A stretch of DNA of 64,000 nt from Oscillospiraceae bacterium (GTDB lineage: Bacteria; Bacillota; Clostridia; Oscillospirales; Oscillospiraceae), in the NCBI GenBank assembly GCA_015067435.1, contig SVMM01000015.1:26868-90867 (forward strand), in the 5' to 3' direction. Under the pieces are notes generated by a model. That model was not told where the DNA came from, searched no databases, and saw nothing but the letters and a program-made list of their open reading frames with translations. This document shows positions 24,000-33,562 of the stretch, in pieces (within the stretch, counting starts at the first letter, position 1; each line of letters starts with the position of its first letter). A program made the position numbers and the translations under genes.

Positions 24000-26054
24000 A
24001 TGAACAAGAACAAAACGCATCGCGTGATACTCTTCATCATCACGTTCACCTGCGTGGGCTACACCGTGGAGAGCATCGTCGAGAAATGGGAGTTCTGGGT
24101 GCCGCCGCTGCTGATCGCGGGCCTTGCGGCGCTGTGGATGCTGCACTTTACCCAGCGGGCCGAGGTGCGCTACCGCGAAAATCTCTATTTCGCCTATGGC
24201 GCGTTGATCGCGTTTTTCCACGGGATGCACGAGACCAGCCTGTTCGACGTCGCCAGCGCGACGCTGCTGATGCTGGTGCTGTACTCGCTGATGGACCGCA
24301 TCCGGCTTTTGAACATTACGCTGATCGAATATGTGCTCATCATGTCGGTGCAGCTTACACTTGCGATCCGGCACCGCAGCGACGTATTCGACTCGCTGGG
24401 CGTGGCGCGGCTGATTTTGCAGGTGTCGATCATCGCATGCGTTTACTTCATCGCGCGGCTCGCCATCGACAACCGGCGGGATACCGCGGAGGTGATCCGC
24501 GGGCGAGACGAGGCGATCGAGGCATACGACAAGGATATGGAGGATTTCCTCTCCAACATTTCGCACGAGCTGCGCACCCCGATCAACGTGGTCAACGGCA
24601 TGTCCACGCTTCTCATCAAGAAGGGCGCGGGCGCGGAGGCAGAGGCGATCCGCGAGGCGGGCATCCGCCTTTCCTACCAGATCGAGGACATTCAGGACTA
24701 TACGGAGATCAAGCGGCGCCATGTGGTCATGGAGGAAGAAAACTACATGAGCACCTCGCTGATTAACGACGTGGTTGCCAGCTTCCGCCGGTATGACAAC
24801 GCGGACGATCTGGAGCTGGTGGTCAACATGGACCCGAACGTACCCGCAATGATGCGCGGCGACGTGCGCAAGATCCACAAGCTGTTCCGCCACCTTCTGG
24901 ACAACGCCGTGAAGTTCACCCGGCGCGGCGGCATCTTTCTGCGCGTCTACGCCGTGCCCAAGGAGTACGGCGTCAACCTCTGCATCGAGCTGACGGACAC
25001 GGGCAGCGGCATGTCGCGCAGGGGCATCGCCTCCGCCGTGAAGGGCATGTATCAGGCGAACAAGAAGCGCAACCGCAGTACGGGCGGCATCGGGCTGGGC
25101 CTGTCCATCGTCTACGGCCTCGCCCACGCCATGAGCGGCTTCGTCAAGATCGAGAGCGAGCGCGGCCGCGGCACGACGGTTCGCGTCACGATCCCGCAGC
25201 AGGTGGTCGACAGCTCGCCGGCGCTGCATCTGGACCATCCGCTGGACGGCACCGTGCTGTTCCATGTGCGCTCGGAGAAATACAAGGTGCCGCAGGTGCG
25301 CGATTTCTACCGCGCCATGGCGGTGAATCTTGCCAAGGGGCTCAACTGCCCGCTCTTTTCGGCGGAGAGCACGGGCGAGCTGGACCGGCAGATGAAAAAG
25401 CGCAAGATCTCCTATATCTTTATGGGGCAGGAGGAGTACGAGGACGATCCGGCGTACTACGACGAGATCAGCCGCGGCGACGTGGTCGTGGCGGTGTCCG
25501 CGCGCGCGGACTTCCACCCCGCGCCGGGCAGCCGCGTGATCGTCATGCCCAAGCCGCTCTATGGCTTCCCCGTCACCAAGATCCTCAACGAGGGCAAGGA
25601 CGCGCACAACATCGAGCTGGCCGACAACCTCGGCAAGCCCGTGTTCGACGGCGTGCGCGCGCTGGTCGTGGACGACGAGCCGATGAACCTTGTCGTGGCG
25701 ACGGGGCTGTTCCGCGACTATAAGATGGTCACAGACACGGCGGGCAGCGGCGCGGAGGCGATCGAAAAGTACCGCAATTCGGAATACGACGTTGTGTTCA
25801 TGGATCACATGATGCCGGAGATGGACGGCGTGGAGGCGATGAAGCACCTGCGCGAGATCGCTGCGGAGCAGGGAAAGGAGCCGGTCATCATTGCGCTGAC
25901 CGCCAACGCGGTCAGCGGCGCGCGGGAGATGTTCATGCGCGAGGGCTTCGACGGATTTATCGCCAAGCCCATCAACATGACCGATTTTGAGCATGTCATG
26001 CGGCGGGTGCTGCCCGGCTCCATGGTCAGCTTCGAGGGAGGTGGCGCACAATGA
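24000..26054 (+). CDS. Membrane hybrid histidine kinase (HK-REC)
   Basis: 684 residues. Four to five N-terminal membrane helices (about 8-160) act as an integral sensor with no large outer domain. HisKA with the phospho-acceptor His near 189 (NISHELRTPINVV), HATPase with N-box HLLDNAVKF and G-box GIGLGLSIVYGL, a divergent inactive-receiver-like stretch (about 410-540), then a typical receiver near 550-670 with the phospho-Asp in VVFMDHMMPEMDG and switch residues TANA and KP. No HPt of its own, so phosphate probably passes to one of the HPt modules in the neighbouring proteins. The stop overlaps the next gene start. Confidence 0.88.
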   Translation: MNKNKTHRVILFIITFTCVGYTVESIVEKWEFWVPPLLIAGLAALWMLHFTQRAEVRYRENLYFAYGALIAFFHGMHETSLFDVASATLLMLVLYSLMDRIRLLNITLIEYVLIMSVQLTLAIRHRSDVFDSLGVARLILQVSIIACVYFIARLAIDNRRDTAEVIRGRDEAIEAYDKDMEDFLSNISHELRTPINVVNGMSTLLIKKGAGAEAEAIREAGIRLSYQIEDIQDYTEIKRRHVVMEEENYMSTSLINDVVASFRRYDNADDLELVVNMDPNVPAMMRGDVRKIHKLFRHLLDNAVKFTRRGGIFLRVYAVPKEYGVNLCIELTDTGSGMSRRGIASAVKGMYQANKKRNRSTGGIGLGLSIVYGLAHAMSGFVKIESERGRGTTVRVTIPQQVVDSSPALHLDHPLDGTVLFHVRSEKYKVPQVRDFYRAMAVNLAKGLNCPLFSAESTGELDRQMKKRKISYIFMGQEEYEDDPAYYDEISRGDVVVAVSARADFHPAPGSRVIVMPKPLYGFPVTKILNEGKDAHNIELADNLGKPVFDGVRALVVDDEPMNLVVATGLFRDYKMVTDTAGSGAEAIEKYRNSEYDVVFMDHMMPEMDGVEAMKHLREIAAEQGKEPVIIALTANAVSGAREMFMREGFDGFIAKPINMTDFEHVMRRVLPGSMVSFEGGGAQ

Positions 26055-29000
26055 ACAAGATCAAACGTTCATTTGCATGGCTGACCGACCAGAACGTGGA
26101 GTTCATGGACCGCATCTTCGTGCTGCTGACGCTGATCGCAGAATGCGGCGTGATCCTCGGGCTGATCGGCGACATCATCTACCACGAGAACATCATCGAG
26201 ATCATCACGCTTTGCACGGTATTGATCGCCGTGCCCGGAACCACGTTCGTCTGCGAGAAAAAGGGCAATATCCACCTTGCGACGCGGATCATCGTCGTCG
26301 CGCTGGTGTTTGTGATCATGCCCGCGATGTTTATCTTCGGCGGCGGCGTCGAGGGCGGCGGCGTGCTGTGGGTCATCTTCTCCTATTTGTACATCGGCCT
26401 CGTGCTCACGGGCGCGTGGCGCGTGGTGATGCTCATTTCGCTGACGCTGATGACGATCGCCGGGTTTGCGCTGGAGTACTTCTATCCGGAGCTGATTCCG
26501 CAGCACACGCGTGGGATGTTCTACATCGACTCGATCATCTCGCTGATCACGGTGGGCATGGTGTGCTGCATCATGGTGTGGTTCCAGAACCGGCTGTTCC
26601 ACGCGGAGAACCGCCGCGCGAAGGAGGAGACGGCGCGCGCGGAGGAGCTCAACCGCGCGCAGAACCGCTTCTTTTCCAGCATGAGCCATGAGATCCGCAC
26701 GCCCATCAACTCCATCCTCGGCCTCAACGAGATCATTCTGCGCCAGGAGGACGCGTCCGACGAGATCATCCGCGACGCGGGGAACATTCAGGGCGCGGGC
26801 CGGATGCTGCTCTCGCTCATCAACGACATTCTGGATTTCAGCAAGCTGGAGGCGGGGAGCATGGACATCATCCCCGTGGATTACCGCGTCAGCGGCATGA
26901 TGTCCGAGATCGTGAATATGATCTGGCTGCGCGCCAGCGAAAAGGGCCTCAAATTCAACGTTGAGATCGATCCGCAGGTGCCCTCCGTCCTGTTCGGCGA
27001 CGAGGTGCGCATCAAGCAGATCCTCATCAACCTGCTCAACAACGCCGTGAAGTACACGCAATCCGGCGCCATCGGCCTGTACATCGAAAGCGAGCCCGTC
27101 GGAGAGGGGCGCGTGCTGCTCAAGATGTCCGTGTCCGACACCGGCATGGGCATCAAACAGGAGGCGCTGCCCTTCCTGTTCGACGCGTTCCGGCGCGTGG
27201 ATCAGGAGAAGAACCGCCACATCGAGGGCACGGGTCTGGGCCTGTCCATCGTCAAGCAGCTCGTGGATCTCATGGGCGGGACGGTGACGGTGAACAGCGT
27301 CTACACACAGGGCTCGACCTTCACCGTGAACATCGAACAGGGCGTCTCCGACGCGCGCGCGGTCGGCGACATCAACATCACCAACGTCGGCGCCGGCGCC
27401 GAGCACCGCAGGCGCGAGCAGCGCTTCAGCGCGCCGGAGGCGAGAGTCCTCATCGTTGACGACAACGAGATGAACCTTGAGGTCGAGAGCAAGCTGCTCG
27501 GCGACACGGATATGACGGTCGAAACCGCGCTCAGCGGCGCGGAGGCGCTGGAAAAAACGCTGCGCACGCGTTACGACGTCATCCTCATGGACCACCTGAT
27601 GCCGGAGATGGACGGCATCGAGTGTCTGGAAAAGATCCGGAACCAGTCCGGCGGACTCAACCGCAGCATGCCCGTCATCGTGCTCACCGCGAACGCGGGT
27701 AGCGAGAACCGGGAGCTTTACAACGCCGCCGGATTTGACGGTTGCCTGGTCAAGCCCGTTTCGGGGCGCCAGCTGGAGGATATGCTGCTGCGGCATCTGC
27801 CGGAGGAGAAGGTCGTCCGCACCGAGAACGACATCATGGCGGGCGAGGGCATGAGCACCGCCAAGGGCTACAGCCGGAAGACCCCTGTGCTCATCACCGC
27901 CAGCAGCATCTGCGACTTGCCGGAATCGCTGATCCGGCAGCTTGAGCTGAACACCATCCCCGGGATCATCCGCACCGACAACGGCTCGTTCCGCGACGGC
28001 GTGGAGATGGACGCGGACGAGCTGCTGCGCTTCCTCGACGAGGATCGGGGCAGCGTGGACACCGCGCCGCCGACGACGGCGGAGTTTGTCGAGTTTTTCG
28101 GCGCGATGCTCCAAAAGACGCACCACGTCATCCACATTGCGCTGACAAGCAGCATGAGCGGGGAGTACGAGCACGCCTGCGAGGCGGCGAAGTCCTTCGG
28201 AAACGTGACGATCGTCAATTCCGAGTGCCTTTCCAGCTCCATGGGCCTGCTGGTGCTGCTGGCGTATAAGCTGGCGCGGCAGAACCGGAGCGTCGAGAGG
28301 ATCGTGGAGGAGCTGGAGGCGGCAAAGAAGAACATTCGATGCAGCTTCATCCTCCGGTCGACGGAGTATATGGCGCGGCGGGGCTACATCGGCAAGCGGG
28401 CGAACAGCATGGTCAGGGCGCTTGAGCTTCGGCCCTGCCTGCGAGTCAAGAATAATAAATTTACCATCGGCGGCGTGTGGATGGGCGATCTGCGGCGCTG
28501 CTACGACCGCTTTATCTCCAGAGTGCTCAACAGCGCCGTCGATCCGGACCCCGGCATCCTGTTCTTCACCTATGTGGGCGTGCCGGAGGAGGAGCTGGAG
28601 CGGATCGAGGCGCGTATCCGAAGCCGCTTCCAGTTTGACCATATCGTATTCCAGCAGGCGTCCTCGGCGATCTCCGTCAACTGCGGCCCCGGCACCATCG
28701 GGCTTCACTTTTTGGAGCGCGGCACCCTGCCGTACGGCATCGGGACGCTTCTGCCGGAGGAACGGGAAACCGAAGAAGAGACGGCTGAGGAGCCGGTTCC
28801 GCGCGTCAGCTCCGCCGCGGCTTTCACGCAGGAGCTCGGCGAGATGAAAACGGAGGAGACGCCGGAGGAGACGCCGGAGGGCGAGGATGCGTGGCTCGCG
28901 GAGGTGCCCGAGATCTCCTACGGCGAGGCGATCAGGAACTGCGGCGGCACGGAGTCGTTCCGCAAGGCGCTGGAGCTGTTTTGCGCTTCCGCAGGCGCGA

Positions 29001-29461
29001 AGGCGGACGAGATCGAGGGCTACTGGCGCGGCGGGGATATCAAGAACTATACGGTCAAGGTGCACGCGCTCAAGAGCTCGGCGCGGCTGATCGGCGCGCT
29101 GGGGCTGTCGAAGCGGGCGAAGGAGCTGGAGGACGCGGGCAACGCCGGCGATACGGCGGGGATCGACGAAAAGACGCCGATGCTGCTGGAGCTGCTGCGC
29201 GGCCTGTCCGAAAAGCTCGACCGGCTTCGCGGCGGCGCAGCGGCGGACGACCGCCCGGACATCGGCGCGGACAAGCTGGCGGAGGCGTTCGCCTCGCTGG
29301 CGGAGTGCGCGGAGATGATGGACTATGATATGGCGGAGTCGGCGCTCAACTCGCTCAAGGCATACCGGCTGCCGCCGGAGGACGCGAAGCGCGTGGACGC
29401 GATCCGCGCCGCCGCGGTCGATCTGGACTGGGAGCGCGTCGCCGAGCTGTGCGGACGCTGA
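26051..29461 (+). CDS. Hybrid histidine kinase with inserted DegV domain and HPt (HK-REC-DegV-HPt)
   Basis: 1136 residues. Order: five to six membrane helices (20-180); HisKA with His near 213 (SMSHEIRTPINS); HATPase (about 320-440, GTGLGLSIVKQL); receiver (about 463-585, phospho-Asp in ILMDHLMPEMDG); a DegV-type domain (about 610-895) with TPVLITASSICDLPES, HIALTSSMSGEYEHACEAA, VNSECLSSSMG, EYMARRGYIGKRA and NCGPGTIGLHF; HPt near 950-1050 with His near 1004 (KVHALKSSARLIGA); and a 75-residue helical tail. DegV/FakB proteins bind fatty acids and hand them to a kinase. Here the usual GGR-I reads RGYI and the His before GPG is replaced by N-C, so binding may persist but FakA-type phosphorylation is doubtful. 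ATGA overlap couples it to the upstream kinase. Confidence 0.85.
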   Translation: MNKIKRSFAWLTDQNVEFMDRIFVLLTLIAECGVILGLIGDIIYHENIIEIITLCTVLIAVPGTTFVCEKKGNIHLATRIIVVALVFVIMPAMFIFGGGVEGGGVLWVIFSYLYIGLVLTGAWRVVMLISLTLMTIAGFALEYFYPELIPQHTRGMFYIDSIISLITVGMVCCIMVWFQNRLFHAENRRAKEETARAEELNRAQNRFFSSMSHEIRTPINSILGLNEIILRQEDASDEIIRDAGNIQGAGRMLLSLINDILDFSKLEAGSMDIIPVDYRVSGMMSEIVNMIWLRASEKGLKFNVEIDPQVPSVLFGDEVRIKQILINLLNNAVKYTQSGAIGLYIESEPVGEGRVLLKMSVSDTGMGIKQEALPFLFDAFRRVDQEKNRHIEGTGLGLSIVKQLVDLMGGTVTVNSVYTQGSTFTVNIEQGVSDARAVGDINITNVGAGAEHRRREQRFSAPEARVLIVDDNEMNLEVESKLLGDTDMTVETALSGAEALEKTLRTRYDVILMDHLMPEMDGIECLEKIRNQSGGLNRSMPVIVLTANAGSENRELYNAAGFDGCLVKPVSGRQLEDMLLRHLPEEKVVRTENDIMAGEGMSTAKGYSRKTPVLITASSICDLPESLIRQLELNTIPGIIRTDNGSFRDGVEMDADELLRFLDEDRGSVDTAPPTTAEFVEFFGAMLQKTHHVIHIALTSSMSGEYEHACEAAKSFGNVTIVNSECLSSSMGLLVLLAYKLARQNRSVERIVEELEAAKKNIRCSFILRSTEYMARRGYIGKRANSMVRALELRPCLRVKNNKFTIGGVWMGDLRRCYDRFISRVLNSAVDPDPGILFFTYVGVPEEELERIEARIRSRFQFDHIVFQQASSAISVNCGPGTIGLHFLERGTLPYGIGTLLPEERETEEETAEEPVPRVSSAAAFTQELGEMKTEETPEETPEGEDAWLAEVPEISYGEAIRNCGGTESFRKALELFCASAGAKADEIEGYWRGGDIKNYTVKVHALKSSARLIGALGLSKRAKELEDAGNAGDTAGIDEKTPMLLELLRGLSEKLDRLRGGAAADDRPDIGADKLAEAFASLAECAEMMDYDMAESALNSLKAYRLPPEDAKRVDAIRAAAVDLDWERVAELCGR

Positions 29462-29482
29462 CGGTATCAAAGGGGGATGAGC

Positions 29483-31429
29483 ATGAAAAGCAACTGGATC
29501 ATGGTGGTGGACGACGACCCGGTGAGCCAGCTGAACGCGCGGAACCTGCTGGAGGAAAACCAGATGCGCGTCAGCACGGTGAGCTCCGGGCAGGAGCTGC
29601 TCGCGTTCCTGACGGAAAACGACCCCGATCTGATCCTGCTGGATATCCTGATGCCTGAGATGGACGGCTTCGAGACCTACCACAGGCTGCGGGAACAGGA
29701 AATGAAGCTCGGACGCAGGGAGACGCCGGTGATCTTCCTGACGGGCGAGAACGACAGCACGGTGGAGCGGCGCGGACTGACGATGGGCGCGTCGGACTTC
29801 GTACGCAAGCCGTTCAACAGGGACATTCTGCTGCGGCGCATCCACAACACCATTCAAAACGACAGAACCATCGAAAGCCTGACGGAAGAGGCGACGATCG
29901 ACAAGCTGACGGGCTTTTTGAACAAGGCGAGCACGACCGGCAGGATGACGGAGCTCTGCCGGAGCGCGGCGGGCATGCTGACGATCCTCGATCTCGACAG
30001 CTTCAAGCTGGTCAACGACCTGTTCGGGCACGACATGGGCGACCGTGTGCTCAGGGCTTTCGCGGACATCGTCCGGCTGAACACGAGGGCGGGGGACGTG
30101 CTGTGCCGGATCGGCGGCGACGAGTTCCTGGTATTCTGCCACGGCGCGACGGACGAGCAGGTCGTATCAGGGCTGGCGCAGCGCCTGAACGAACAGCTTG
30201 CGGCGAGGTGCAGGGACCTGATGGGCGAGGATTTCGACATCCCCATCGGCGTGTCGATCGGCGCCGTTCCGGTGCCGGAGCAGGGCGGAGAATACGAGCA
30301 GCTGTTCCCGCTGGCGGATAAGGCGCTCTATCGGGTCAAGCAGAACGGAAAGCACGGCTATGCCCTGTATGACGAGGCGCTCTGCGAGGAGAACCCGGAG
30401 GAGGCGGCGGAGGCGCTCGACCGGGAGCTTGCCCGCATGACGCAGATCGTGGAGGAGCGCGGCGGCGGGAGCGACAATGCCATGTGGCTGGGGCAGGACG
30501 CATTTACGTCGGTGTACCGCTACGTGACGCGCAGCCTGAGGCGCACCGGAGAGCCCGCCGTGAAGATACTCTTCCGCCTGTCCGCGACGGATGGCGGAAA
30601 CAGCAACAGCCTGTCGGAGGCGGTGGAGCGGTTCGGGGACATCCTGAGCAAGACGCTCTCCGCGTGGGATCTGGTCCTGCGGAGCAGGCGGACGCGGTTT
30701 TTCGTGCTGCTGCCGGGGCAGAGCGAGCAGAGCGCGGGGGACTGCGTCGAACGCGTCCTTGCGGAATGGCGGGAGGCGCCGTGCCATGACAGCTTTTCCG
30801 TCGCGTACGTCATGGAGGAGCTGTCCTTCCGGAAAACCGGCGGGAGCGCGGTCGATCCCCGGCTCAAAGCCATCCCGGGGCTTTCCTGGGAAGCGGGACT
30901 GGATTTCTGCGGCTCGCCGGACGCCTATCGCGGTCTGCTGGACGTGTTCCGGCAAGCCATCGCCAAGGAGGCGGACAAGATAGAGAGCTTCTGGCGCGGC
31001 GGCGACCTGAAGAACTACACGATCAAGGTGCACGCGCTCAAGAGCTCGGCGCGGACGATCGGCGCGCAGGAGCTGTCGGAGCGGGCGAAGGAGCTGGAGG
31101 CGGCGGGCAACGCCGGCGATACGGCGCTGATCGGCGAGAAAACGCCGGCGCTGCTGGAGCAGTACCGCGCCTTCGCGGAAAAGCTGCGGCCGATCTTTGA
31201 CGACGGCGGGGCGGACGTCCGCCCGGACATCGGCGCGGACAAGCTGGCGGAGGCGTACAGCGCGCTGGCGGAGTGCGCGGAGATGATGGATTACGACATG
31301 GCGGAGATGGCGCTCGGTTCGCTCAAGGACTACCGCCTGCCGCCGGAGGACGCGAAGCGGACAGAGGACATTCGCGCAGCGCTGACGGATCTTGACTGGG
31401 ATCGCATCGCCGCGCTGAGCAAACGATAA
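29483..31429 (+). CDS. Response regulator with GGDEF, GGDEF-like and HPt domains
   Basis: 648 residues. Receiver (4-125; DDDP, LLDILMPEMDG, TGEN, KP), active-type GGDEF domain (about 140-300) with CRIGGDEFLVF and an upstream R-A-G-D inhibitory site, a degenerate second GGDEF-like domain (about 325-455, no motif), then HPt (about 465-565; His near 516 in KVHALKSSARTIG) and the same helical tail as the flanking kinases. It can therefore receive phosphate, carry phosphate and make c-di-GMP, linking phosphorelay to second messenger. The ATG at 29483 sits six bases behind AAGGGGG; the upstream in-frame ATG at 29477 touches that site and is less likely. Confidence 0.87.
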   Translation: MKSNWIMVVDDDPVSQLNARNLLEENQMRVSTVSSGQELLAFLTENDPDLILLDILMPEMDGFETYHRLREQEMKLGRRETPVIFLTGENDSTVERRGLTMGASDFVRKPFNRDILLRRIHNTIQNDRTIESLTEEATIDKLTGFLNKASTTGRMTELCRSAAGMLTILDLDSFKLVNDLFGHDMGDRVLRAFADIVRLNTRAGDVLCRIGGDEFLVFCHGATDEQVVSGLAQRLNEQLAARCRDLMGEDFDIPIGVSIGAVPVPEQGGEYEQLFPLADKALYRVKQNGKHGYALYDEALCEENPEEAAEALDRELARMTQIVEERGGGSDNAMWLGQDAFTSVYRYVTRSLRRTGEPAVKILFRLSATDGGNSNSLSEAVERFGDILSKTLSAWDLVLRSRRTRFFVLLPGQSEQSAGDCVERVLAEWREAPCHDSFSVAYVMEELSFRKTGGSAVDPRLKAIPGLSWEAGLDFCGSPDAYRGLLDVFRQAIAKEADKIESFWRGGDLKNYTIKVHALKSSARTIGAQELSERAKELEAAGNAGDTALIGEKTPALLEQYRAFAEKLRPIFDDGGADVRPDIGADKLAEAYSALAECAEMMDYDMAEMALGSLKDYRLPPEDAKRTEDIRAALTDLDWDRIAALSKR

Positions 31430-31443
31430 AGGAGGGGCACGAT

Positions 31444-32196
31444 ATGGAACCGACCAAAAGAGTCATGTTTATCAGCACGAAGGAGACGCTGATTACGAAC
31501 GGCCTCGTCAACAAGCTCAAAGGCGCGGGGCTGGAGCCCTATTATGTGTACAACAGGGACCAGCTTATCGCACACTCGAAGGAGGAACACCGCGCCGTCG
31601 TGTACTATATGGACGACGATGTGTCCGAGCTGGAGGAGCTGCATACCACGCTGGACGAGCTGAGCTCAAAGAACGGCGGGAGGATCATCTGCGTCGGCTC
31701 GCAGGCGCAGTATGACACGTTTCTGGATCACTTTTCACAGCTGCACGTGGCGGGCTTCTTCGAGCGCCCGCTGAACATGGACCGCTTCCTCAAATGCGTG
31801 ACGGAGGGCGCGGTGAGCAAGGCAAACCTGAAAAAGCGCATCCTGATCGTGGACGACGACGCGAGCTATCGCCAGCTCGTGCGCGAATGGCTCAAGGAGA
31901 AGTACGACGTGTCCATGGCGAACGGCGGGACGCAGGCGATCGCGCTGCTCTCCAAAAAGGAGGTCGATCTCGTTCTGCTGGACTATGAAATGCCCATCGT
32001 GCCCGGCCCGCAGGTGATGGAGATGATCCGCTCCCTGCCGCAGGCGGCAGAGCTTCCCATCGTCTTCCTGACGGGGAAGGACGACGAAATGAGCATCCGG
32101 CGGGTGCTGGAGCTGCATCCCGCGGGATACCTGCTCAAGACCGTGAGCGACGCGGAGCTGCTTAAAAAGGTGGAGAGCGTCCTTGCCGGAGCGTAG
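31444..32196 (+). CDS. Two-receiver protein (degenerate REC + REC)
   Basis: 250 residues. The N-terminal half (1-125) folds like a receiver but has no D-D pair (VMFISTKETL) and an atypical YMDDD; the C-terminal half is a full receiver with ILIVDDDASYR, phospho-Asp in LVLLDYEMP, FLTGKDD and the Lys in YLLKTV. No output domain, so it is a single-domain phosphate sink or shuttle like Spo0F, or regulates by protein contact. It has a ribosome binding site AAAGGAGG and follows the GGDEF-HPt gene after 14 bases. Confidence 0.85.
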   Translation: MEPTKRVMFISTKETLITNGLVNKLKGAGLEPYYVYNRDQLIAHSKEEHRAVVYYMDDDVSELEELHTTLDELSSKNGGRIICVGSQAQYDTFLDHFSQLHVAGFFERPLNMDRFLKCVTEGAVSKANLKKRILIVDDDASYRQLVREWLKEKYDVSMANGGTQAIALLSKKEVDLVLLDYEMPIVPGPQVMEMIRSLPQAAELPIVFLTGKDDEMSIRRVLELHPAGYLLKTVSDAELLKKVESVLAGA

Positions 32197-32256
32197 GGCG
32201 GACTCCGATGCGATACCACGGCGCGGAAAGAGCATAAACGGAAAGGGGATGAAAAC

Positions 32257-32475
32257 ATGGCGCCAAATGTTCAGGCAAAGTTTCAGCTGATCCTGCAAAA
32301 AAAGCTCAAGTACACCTCTGCGAACCTCGGGTTCAATATGCTCATCAGCAAGCTGCAAAGAAAGGTGGCAAGCGATCCCGACAGTATGACCGCCTGTCTG
32401 AACGAGGTGGATGAATTTGCGGCGAAATTCCCCGCGGTCGTCAACGCGGACTTCGCCAAGATCGCTGCACTCTGA
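32257..32475 (+). CDS. Small protein of unknown function inside the signalling operon
   Basis: 72 residues, mostly helical and weakly basic, starting MAPNVQAKFQLILQKKLKYT. AAAGGGGATG lies before the ATG. I do not recognise a family. Its place between the receiver protein and the FIST-like protein, with normal spacing and codon use, argues that it is real and belongs to the operon; a small adaptor or connector is a possible role. Confidence 0.65.
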   Translation: MAPNVQAKFQLILQKKLKYTSANLGFNMLISKLQRKVASDPDSMTACLNEVDEFAAKFPAVVNADFAKIAAL

Positions 32476-32523
32476 TGTATTTCGCATCCATCCAACTGTC
32501 TGATACCAAAGGAGGATAAAACC

Positions 32524-33483
32524 ATGCTCGTTACTTTAGATATGGCGGCCGGTATGATCCGGGAAGGCAAGGCATTGCAGATCGCGGCGGACGATTCCCT
32601 GCTCGCGCAGCTGCCGACCGGCAACTGGATCGGCGGCACCACGCCCTATTTCATCGCCGAGGAGGGCGGCACATTTACCAAGGACAAGCTCTTTGTCAAC
32701 GAGTTTGATTTTGCCGAGGACGTCAAGGTGGCGGTCTACGGCAAATACAACGTTTTCCAGATCGTCGAAGATTGCTTCGACAACGGCCTTACCATGCTGA
32801 TTCTGCCCTACAGCTCCAAGGTGGCGGAGAAGTACGCCAAGGAAGCGCCCGACGTGGAGGAGCTGCTGCTGCACCCGACGGTCGGCTGGGTGGCCGGCTG
32901 CGACCTGAACGCCGTCACCGAGACGAAGGTCTACGACGGCACGACGGGCAAGTCCTACACGGACAAGGCCGTGGCGATGTTTCTCAAGCTGCCGGAGGGC
33001 AAGACGGCAGTGATCAACATCGTCAACATCTTTGAGGACGACAAGAACGACCCGGTCATCACCTTCCCCGAAAACACGCTGGAGGTGACGAAGTGCCGCG
33101 TTGACGGCAAGGAGGTCGATTTCGCGGCGTACATCCGTGAGAAGAACGTCGACATGCTGCCGCTGGTGGCGGACTACAACGGCGTTTTCATCAACGTATC
33201 CATCAAATCGAATGAAAACGGCAGGGTCGGGCTTTACGCGCCGGTGTTCAAGGGGATCGAGTATCGCTTTGCCAAGCGCGTCGACAACTATGCCGAGGAA
33301 TTTGAAAAGCGCATTTCCGCCGCCGGCGCGGGCAACCCCGTGTTCTCCTGCAACTGCATCCTCAACTTCCTTTACGGCAATCTGGAGGGCAAGAAGACGC
33401 ATCCTTACGCCGGTCCGGTCACATTCGGCGAGATCGCCTACCAGCTGCTCAATCAGACGCTGACCTACTGCGAGATCGTCTGA
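32524..33483 (+). CDS. FIST-like soluble sensor protein
   Basis: 319 residues, no signal or membrane segment. The C-terminus (PVFSCNCILNFLYGNLEG, GPVTFGEIAYQLLNQTLTY) matches the end of FIST_C domains, where a Cys-containing strand and a TFGEIA...N-T block close the fold; the N-terminal NWIGGTTPYF is conserved in related clostridial proteins of unknown function. FIST domains are small-ligand sensors, possibly for amino acids, normally associated with kinases and GGDEF/EAL proteins, which fits its neighbours. A stand-alone FIST-like protein would report ligand by protein contact. AAAGGAGGA precedes the ATG. Confidence 0.65.
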   Translation: MLVTLDMAAGMIREGKALQIAADDSLLAQLPTGNWIGGTTPYFIAEEGGTFTKDKLFVNEFDFAEDVKVAVYGKYNVFQIVEDCFDNGLTMLILPYSSKVAEKYAKEAPDVEELLLHPTVGWVAGCDLNAVTETKVYDGTTGKSYTDKAVAMFLKLPEGKTAVINIVNIFEDDKNDPVITFPENTLEVTKCRVDGKEVDFAAYIREKNVDMLPLVADYNGVFINVSIKSNENGRVGLYAPVFKGIEYRFAKRVDNYAEEFEKRISAAGAGNPVFSCNCILNFLYGNLEGKKTHPYAGPVTFGEIAYQLLNQTLTYCEIV

Positions 33484-33562
33484 CGGCAAGCCGCCCGGAA
33501 CCGGACAGTACGTGTGACGACGCGCCGCGGGGACGCCCGTATGCGCCAAAAGGGGTGTTTTC

